NCBI RefSeq assembly: GCF_030463535.1
Contig: NC_132893.1
Span: 17,840,027 to 17,904,026, forward strand
Length of the DNA stretch: 64,000 nucleotides
Origin: Salminus brasiliensis
Lineage: Eukaryota; Chordata; Actinopteri; Characiformes; Bryconidae
Direction: 5' to 3'
Of the stretch, positions 57,907-64,000 are shown piece after piece. The position numbers and the translations under genes are program-made. Position 1 is the stretch's first letter; each line of letters starts with the position of its first letter. The notes beneath the pieces were generated by a model, which did no database searches, was not told the DNA's origin, and saw nothing but the letters and a program-made list of their open reading frames with translations.

Positions 57907-60900
57907 AACGTCCTGGATAATATTATATAAAATGGTCCCGATTATGCTGCCTGATCCTTCAGATAATATTTTACTAATGTTTTTGAACAAAACAGTCCCC
58001 AATTTTTTTTGTTGTTTTTTTAGATTTCACTTAACCATTTCATATCAAACCAATCTGAGTTTATTTACTGTTGGATTACAAAGAATTAGAAGTAATGGAG
58101 AATAACCACTAATGCAGCTATTCTTGTTACTGAAGTACAAGACTGATGGATATGAAGACTCAATAACTGACCTCATACTTCCTGTTTTTACAGTCTGCTA
58201 TCCTTGTCAGCATGTTTTCAATCTATTCAGCAGACTGAGCTCTTCCATAACTTCTGGAGGGAACCCAGGACAGACACAGAGGCAGAGAAAGGGGGAATGT
58301 CAAAAATGTGTTGAGAGATGTGTGAAATCATGACAGGCACGAATCCAACTGTAGGTGGTGAGTTGTAAAGTCTTTGTCTTGAGATAAAAGAATGGAATGG
58401 CACCTTGCTTGTTTTTCTCTGCTTCAGGATGGCCCATGGAGCAATACCTTAACACCATCATCTATATTTAGATGCTATTTTGAAAAGATTGTTTGGCTAA
58501 CACAATAGAGCTTGTGACAAAATGGCAAAAAGCTATGTCCTTGGGCAGCTAGCATTCTGCTTCAAGTGTGTTAAATTGTCCAGTGACGTTGTTAGTGCCA
58601 CTGCATCTTTCTGCTAGTTTATGCTGGCTAATACTGGTGGTCATGTTAAGTGTTGGGGGAGAGGAGCACTATCCTACCCATTCAAAGAGAGTGAGGCCAG
58701 TTATTCTGTCTTGGACTCCTAGCCACAGGTGGCAGTAGGATCTCTGGGAATCAAGCTTACAGTCTTCTGACGATAGGGTCCACACATCCTACTGTCCCAG
58801 TGACAGCATCAGTCATGTTAGGTAAGGATTGCACCAGTCTCCTGTCCATATTAGCTATGCTTCATAGGCGAACAGAACACAGCACTGACGATCAAGCGTT
58901 CCAGGAGAACAACTGCAGGTTTCATATCTGTTCAAGTCTATGTGGGACTGGTTTAACAGATATGATGAACGACAGGAACACTTTAACTAACTAGCAAAAT
59001 TACCAGACCGAAATACCAAATCCCAACATCATTTTAACACATCACAATAGTTAAAAAGTGTGCTTAGTTTGTGGAAAAGTGGATTCAAACTCAGGACAGG
59101 AATTTGTGAGACCAGTGTATTCCTTAACTGAAAGAACTGGCACGGTTACTAATGCAAAGGGATTGCAAAACCAAGTATAACCAAGAATAAGAAAACAAGT
59201 AATGCAGGCAACTCATTGTATGTCCAGGACCCTGAGGTAAACTGACTTAAGAACCACTAGAATTGATTTAGTTACTCACTCACTCATTCATCCATTTATT
59301 GGGGGGATTACATTGATATTTTACAAGTTTTCTGTATGATTCAATGGGTAAGGCCACCACAAAGTCATCTGAGGTGTCAAATACAGAGTATAAATACTTA
59401 GTTACCTTACCTAAGTAGAAAGTTTGGTTATCTATACTTCTATATCTATACTGTATTATACTAATTATTATACTAATTATTTTTCAGCTGACTTTTTACT
59501 TCTACTCCTTACATTTTAAATGTGCATTGCTCCTATTTCACTTCGGTTTGTTTTCATTCCAGCTTGTCATCAACAATAAATAATAAAGATAAATCGCGCC
59601 ATACGGAAAGTGTGATTTTAATAATGGTTGGATGAGAAGTATAAACATATACCATACTGGCACCCTATTGGTTTGTAAGTGAGCCATTGCACCTGCACAT
59701 GTCACGTCACACTGCAGCAAGGACACAGCAGACATATGTAGCCTAGTATAAAGATGTCTGTGGCAGAGACTCAAGAGAAATGTCCCAACTAAGCCCCACA
59801 TTTACATTCCAGTAAAGCTTATTGATAACATGCCTCTGAAGTTTGACTTTTTGCACCATTACAATACTTATAGGCAACTACTCATCATATTTTCCACTCC
59901 TTGAAACACATGTTAATGCTCAGTAGTACACATAGATACTCCTTTAATATATTTGATATTACTAAAATGCATACATTTTCAGTGAGCAGATATGCAGCTG
60001 AATCAGGTAGCCGAGTGCATCCCAACTTCCTGAACATTAACAGTGTAATATACAATTATAGTCATTATGGCTTTTAGAAAAAAATTTTTTGGGGAGGTGG
60101 GGTAGTGCACTATAGGCCCCTGTGGCACAGCCTAAGCTTTTTGCATTTGTTTTCCTTTTACTTTTATACTTCAAGTAGTTTTGGAACCAGTACTTTACAC
60201 TTGAGTAAAAAGCTTAAGTTGATACTTTGAATGTAATGAATGAGTGATGAAGGTGAATACTTGTTACTACCTTTGCAAGTCATCCAGAGAGTTTTGGAAA
60301 TGTGGTAAAATGAGATATTGTAGAAAGGGTTTACCAACTCCGGTGTCTTTATACTAGTGGTGATAAGAACCAGGGTTTATGATGTCTACCATACAAATAT
60401 AGCCATTTTATTAACCATCCAAAACCACCAAAAAACACACATGTAAAGGTGCACGTATTTGTCACTGTACTATGTACAGAGAAATTAACCCATTTAACCC
60501 ATCTGTGGTAGTGAACACACACACACACACTAGTGAACTAGGGGCAGCGAGTACACACACCTTGAGTTCAAATCTCTCTCTCTGTCCCAGCTGTAGTCTG
60601 CTGTACCTGCCTTTCTGTCCTTAGGATTCCAGCTACTCAATCAGGATTCAATCAGAACACTGGTTGTGTTTGGGAGCTGGTCAGATAGTGGGGTAGCATG
60701 CTCTGTTTTCCCGGGCAGCTCAAAGTAAAATGACTTGGTTGTATAATTTCAAGGTTTGTGGGTGGGTTGGTACTCCAGACACCCAAATTCAACTATCATG
60801 TGCAGAAATACATATTTGCGTTACCAGCACCTCTCAAAGTCAGCAAAACATCTGTCCTTGCTTTCAAAGTAATAATCCAGCTCTGTGCGTATTTAAATAA

Positions 60901-61183
60901 TTATTTAAAATTATTAGTATTATTTAAATATTATTTAAATACTTTTTTTTTTTTTTTTTTTATAAAACTGCTGCTGACAGTCTGGGCGACTACAGATTAG
61001 CCGCTCCTGCGCAAACGCTGCGCAGATTAACTACCTTGAGCCTGTGCGCTGAAGTTGCTCAGCACGGAAGTGTTGAGCGCTCCCGTGGTTCTCATCATGG
61101 TCATTTAGCAGCAATAACAGTCTGTATATAATTTCTACACACTAATGCTATACTATAGACCACATTTCCACAACGCCGTGAAA
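57907..61183. other. Intergenic region before rhbdd2
   Basis: No convincing exon on either strand. Near 60440-60730 there is a SINE-like block (CATTTAACCCATCTGTGGTA, then CACACACACTAGTGAACTAG), and a T run at 60943-60961. A modest CpG rise at 60985-61100 is a plausible rhbdd2 promoter. Confidence 0.5.
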
Positions 61184-61367
61184 ATGCGTTTGCCCACGCT
61201 GTGTAAAGGGCTACAGGGGGTTTCACAAGCCGTTTCTGCGCTGGAGTTCACCAGCGGAATCGTGTTCGTAGTCGCAGTGTCTTCAGTCCTGAACATCGTT
61301 ACGAATTACCTGGACATCTCCTCACATTTACTAAGCCTGGAATCCAGCCTGCTTCTCAACATCCATG
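61184..61367 (+). CDS. rhbdd2: rhbdd2 exon 1
   Basis: Encodes MRLPTLCKGLQGVSQAVSAL and a first membrane segment (SGIVFVVAVSSVLNIV). Donor CCATG|GTAGGG. The preceding 200 bases are locally richer in CpG than the surroundings, consistent with a promoter. Confidence 0.82.
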
Positions 61368-64000
61368 GTAGGGGCTTATTACACAAGTATGCATTGTAAA
61401 AGTAACCCGTATCAGCATTCTAATAATAATAATTATAATAATAATAATAATAGTAATAGTAACACAGCAACAGCAGAAAGGCCTGCAACGTAGTTAGCTA
61501 GCTAGATAAATAGACAGCTACCTCTACCAAAACAGTCTGTGCTGTGCTGTGAGCATCCCGACCAATCACAGACGTTACTGAGACACGTGGTGTCAGTTTT
61601 GACATCTGTCACCTGTCCTGGCTGTCACTCAACTGAAATGCCAAAATCAAACACACACACACACACACACACACACTAGCTGCAAGGTGCACCCAGTTGG
61701 TGGGGGAGTGGGCTAAATGGACAGGAACTCAACACACTGGTGTGACCCTTATCTGACAGAACTGATACTGCCATTGGGGCAAAGAGATGCATAACCACGT
61801 AATAGGAGGGGAATTATGCATTGTCATAAATCTAGTCTAAAATATCTCATATTTGACTATAATTGATTTCACGTGGAATTGAGGTTTCTGAACAGCAGTG
61901 AACTTTAGTGGTGTTTAGGACTACTGTTGATGACCCTAATTTTACACCTTCCTACCACAGTCCACAAGCTCCTTACATACAGCTTCTACCATAAGGATGT
62001 GGGACACCTCATCCTCAGTGTTGGCGTGCTGGTGTTCTTCTGCAGCGGGTTAGAGAAAGGAGTTGGCACAGTGCGGTTTCTACACCAGCTACTCCTTCTT
62101 TCCACCTCCGTTGGCCTTCCGCACATACTCCTGGAGCTGCTGCTGTTTCCCCCCACCAATAGGAGCTCTGTTTCAGGCCTAATCCCAGTTTCCCTTGCTG
62201 TATTGGGCATGGTGACCATCAACTCACGCATGCGAAAGGCACCGCTGCTGGGGGTTAATGTGCCCACTGCGTCTTTTCCCTGGCTCCTGCTACTTCTTAT
62301 CACGCTCTTCATCCCAAACACAGTGCTCCTCTGCAACGTTGTGGCTGTAGTCATAGGAGAGATGTGTATCCTTCTGTTGATTGAAGATGTAACCCCGTAA
62401 TCTGTGCCATGTTTATCATATTGCTTAACATATAATGCATATTGTGATAAATATTGTGTATCATGAAAATCATGTCTTGTGCAATAATATGTTTGCCACT
62501 ACATCACCCACCACTACATTTATAAGGGTGTATAATTGGAGTATGTTTAACATGGGTGTTTATTACACAACTCATATGTTGCATCCATATGATGATGTAT
62601 CCTTAACTTAAGGCTTTGTATTAGATGGCATGGGATGGTTTTCAGTTTTGGAGATGTCCGAGTCCAGAGCTTGTGTGCTTGAGAAGAAAATGCCATTCAG
62701 GTTGCTGAAGAAGATCGCAGGGGTGCAGTTTGTCCCTGCATCTGCAGAGGAGCGAAAAAAGACCCTGCATGTTGTGTAAGTGATCATGCACTTGCTGCTA
62801 TACCTATTATCAAACTAATACACCTAATATTAATGTTTTATTATTACAATATTTATATTATATTATCCTACCTTTTTTTTGTATTTTGACCCATCATTCT
62901 CAGAATTTTTAGTTTGTTCCAATATTAGGAGTTTTCCCTCCCTTAGCCTGGGAGGTATGTGCTTCCACCAAGACAGGTAAAGCCAACTACCTACATTTTT
63001 TCAAGCCGATTAGAGAAGAATACTAATCTGGTCTAACACACTAAAAGACACACTAAAGCATGTGTAGGCACTAGTCCTTGTGCAAGATTTACTTCTGACG
63101 TCATGATTATTTCATCTTTTCATCACAACTGGCTCGACAAAAGAGCTGCATATTCATGTACAATATTTACATGAATATATTTCTATGAAATAACAGTACT
63201 CAAGGATGTGGAAAGTGAGGGCTTATCATTGTAAAGAAATTCCCAATAATTGCAGCATGATTCATTTTAGTCTAGAAAAAGAAAAATAAGCCTTTAAACA
63301 GCTGAAGACTGGGGGTGTCATTTTGAGTAACCATTCCAGTGTTTAACCATCTTTTTAACCAGGTTGTCTAGGAAGCTTTCAAATACATGCATATCTGGCC
63401 ATGTGTTTATCAAGATGGGATTGGTGATAGTCCCAATGTTTATTAGCAATGTTAGGTTTGAATCTTCTACTTACTGAAGGACTGCAGCTTGGGTCAATGA
63501 TAAATAATGTTCATTTGGTTCTTCACTGAACTACTGCTTCAAAATGTAAAAGAATGTCCTAGAAAAGTCCTAATAAAGTGGAATTATTATATAGAAAAGT
63601 TCAGTTTCTCACCGTTTTCACTGTTTCAGATGCAACCCACCACCAGGGTCATACCCTGTTCAGGCCTATGCTCCAGCACCGTTGTCCGCTCCTCAAGCTG
63701 CAGGAAGTCAGCCAAACAGTCTAGACGGCTGGCCTTACGCAACCTACGCACAACAGAACTACACAGTGCCTTCACCATACTCCGGGTATGGCGTCGCAAA
63801 CAGCTTTGGATCTAGCCACGGACATAGCCACGGCCATGGGCATTCTTGTGGACATTCTCATGGACACAGTCATCAGCACCTGGACAGCAATGCTTGGACT
63901 CCAAAGTCTTCCCATGCCCATTCTCATTTTAACCCTCCTGTAAATATGGATGGGAGGTATTTTGGTAACTTGCCACAGGTAGCAGTTCAAGCTCAAGCTC
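61184..64000 (+). CDS. rhbdd2: Rhomboid domain-containing protein 2-like, 5' part (four exons, open at window end)
   Basis: Exons 61184-61367, 61961-62365, 62625-62775 and 63630 to the window end join in frame. The core GVGTVRFLHQLLLL, VSLAVLGMVTINSRMRKAPL and IPNTVLLCNVVAVVIGEMYG follows human RHBDD2 ([51 protein letters not shown]). The third exon (MPFRLLKKIAGVQFVPASAE) and NPPPGSYPVQ match [21 protein letters not shown] and NPVPGSYPTQ of human. RHBDD2 is a multi-pass rhomboid-fold protein of Golgi and ER membranes. The segment VSGLIPVSLAVLG keeps an S-G pair, but no His is seen in the last membrane segment (CNVVAVVIG), so proteolysis is unlikely. The tail has a His-rich run. The ATG at 61184 (A at -3) is preferred to 61145. 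Confidence 0.87.
61650..61676. repeat. CA microsatellite
   Basis: About 13 CA units in rhbdd2 intron 1. Confidence 0.9.
61961..62365 (+). CDS. rhbdd2: rhbdd2 exon 2: rhomboid core
   Basis: 405 bases, phase 1 to 1, starting VHKLLTYSFYHKDVGHLILS. Four to five hydrophobic segments. Acceptor CCTACCACAG; the donor ATGT|GTATCC is chosen because it gives EMYGMGW across the junction, matching human LAYGLTY. Confidence 0.85.
62625..62775 (+). CDS. rhbdd2: rhbdd2 exon 3
   Basis: 151 bases starting GMGWFSVLEMSESRACVLEK and ending SAEERKKTLHV. Cytosolic after the last membrane span. Donor TTGT|GTAAGT. Confidence 0.82.
62776..63629. other. rhbdd2 intron 3, nothing recognised
   Basis: AT-rich; no repeat family or exon identified. 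Confidence 0.6.
63630..64000 (+). CDS. rhbdd2: rhbdd2 exon 4: Pro- and His-rich tail (incomplete)
   Basis: Acceptor CACTGTTTCAG. Starts CNPPPGSYPVQAYAPAP and carries a run of alternating His, Gly and Ser at about 63811-63870 (SHGHSHGHGHSCGHSHGHSH). No stop before the window end. Confidence 0.82.

Noticed and set aside
61986-62354. Minus-strand frame of about 120 codons
   Set aside because: Shadow of rhbdd2 exon 2 on the opposite strand.
1-64000. CRISPR array, bacterial operon or phage genes
   Set aside because: No regular spacer pattern, and gene structure is spliced and vertebrate throughout.

Overview
The window is vertebrate nuclear DNA, most likely from a ray-finned fish. It is AT-rich with long repeat-filled introns, Tc1-like and hAT-like transposons, tRNA-derived SINEs and many microsatellites. 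I recognise three protein-coding genes. All coding evidence comes from short exons bounded by splice sites. I rebuilt them by checking that exon phases join and by comparing the two receptor genes with each other and with my recollection of human ADGRG2 and RHBDD2.

Layout. (1) 310-23734, minus strand: an adhesion GPCR of the ADGRG2 (GPR64) type, called paralogue A here, about 22 exons and roughly 784 residues. (2) 23735-29242: about 5.5 kb of intergenic DNA with decayed transposons. (3) 29243-52977, minus strand: a second, longer gene of the same family, the likely adgrg2 orthologue, called paralogue B. It has 33 exons found and one more predicted, about 1,380 residues. The two genes are a head-to-tail tandem pair; membrane, GPS and GAIN exons match one for one, often with identical lengths (46, 104, 129, 272 and 284 bases). 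(4) 52978-61183: the region upstream of adgrg2. It holds a 345-base GC-rich block present twice, 908 bases apart, with a good splice donor on the minus strand; this is the best candidate for duplicated non-coding first exons or promoters. (5) 61184-64000, plus strand: the first four exons of a rhomboid-like gene resembling rhbdd2, cut by the window end.

Biology. Both receptors have a signal peptide, a Cys-rich amino-terminal module, a Ser/Thr-rich stalk, a GAIN region with an intact GPS (H-L-T cleavage site), seven membrane segments and a cytoplasmic tail. In adgrg2 the Cys-rich module is present twice with the same exon-phase pattern, while paralogue A has one copy. Both genes share an unusual GC-AG intron after TM4. 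Paralogue A has one extra residue in TM6 and a divergent tail. The rhomboid protein keeps the RHBDD2 membrane core without an obvious catalytic His, and its tail contains a His-rich run.

Mobile DNA. A nearly intact 1.6-kb Tc1-like element (34828-36428) sits antisense in an adgrg2 intron, with one TGA stop in its transposase. A decayed Tc1-like copy, a hAT/ZBED-type relic, three related MITE-like elements, SINEs, a 39-base minisatellite and a foldback repeat fill other introns. Exon ends are inferred by eye from splice consensus and may be off by a few bases; no transcript data were available.
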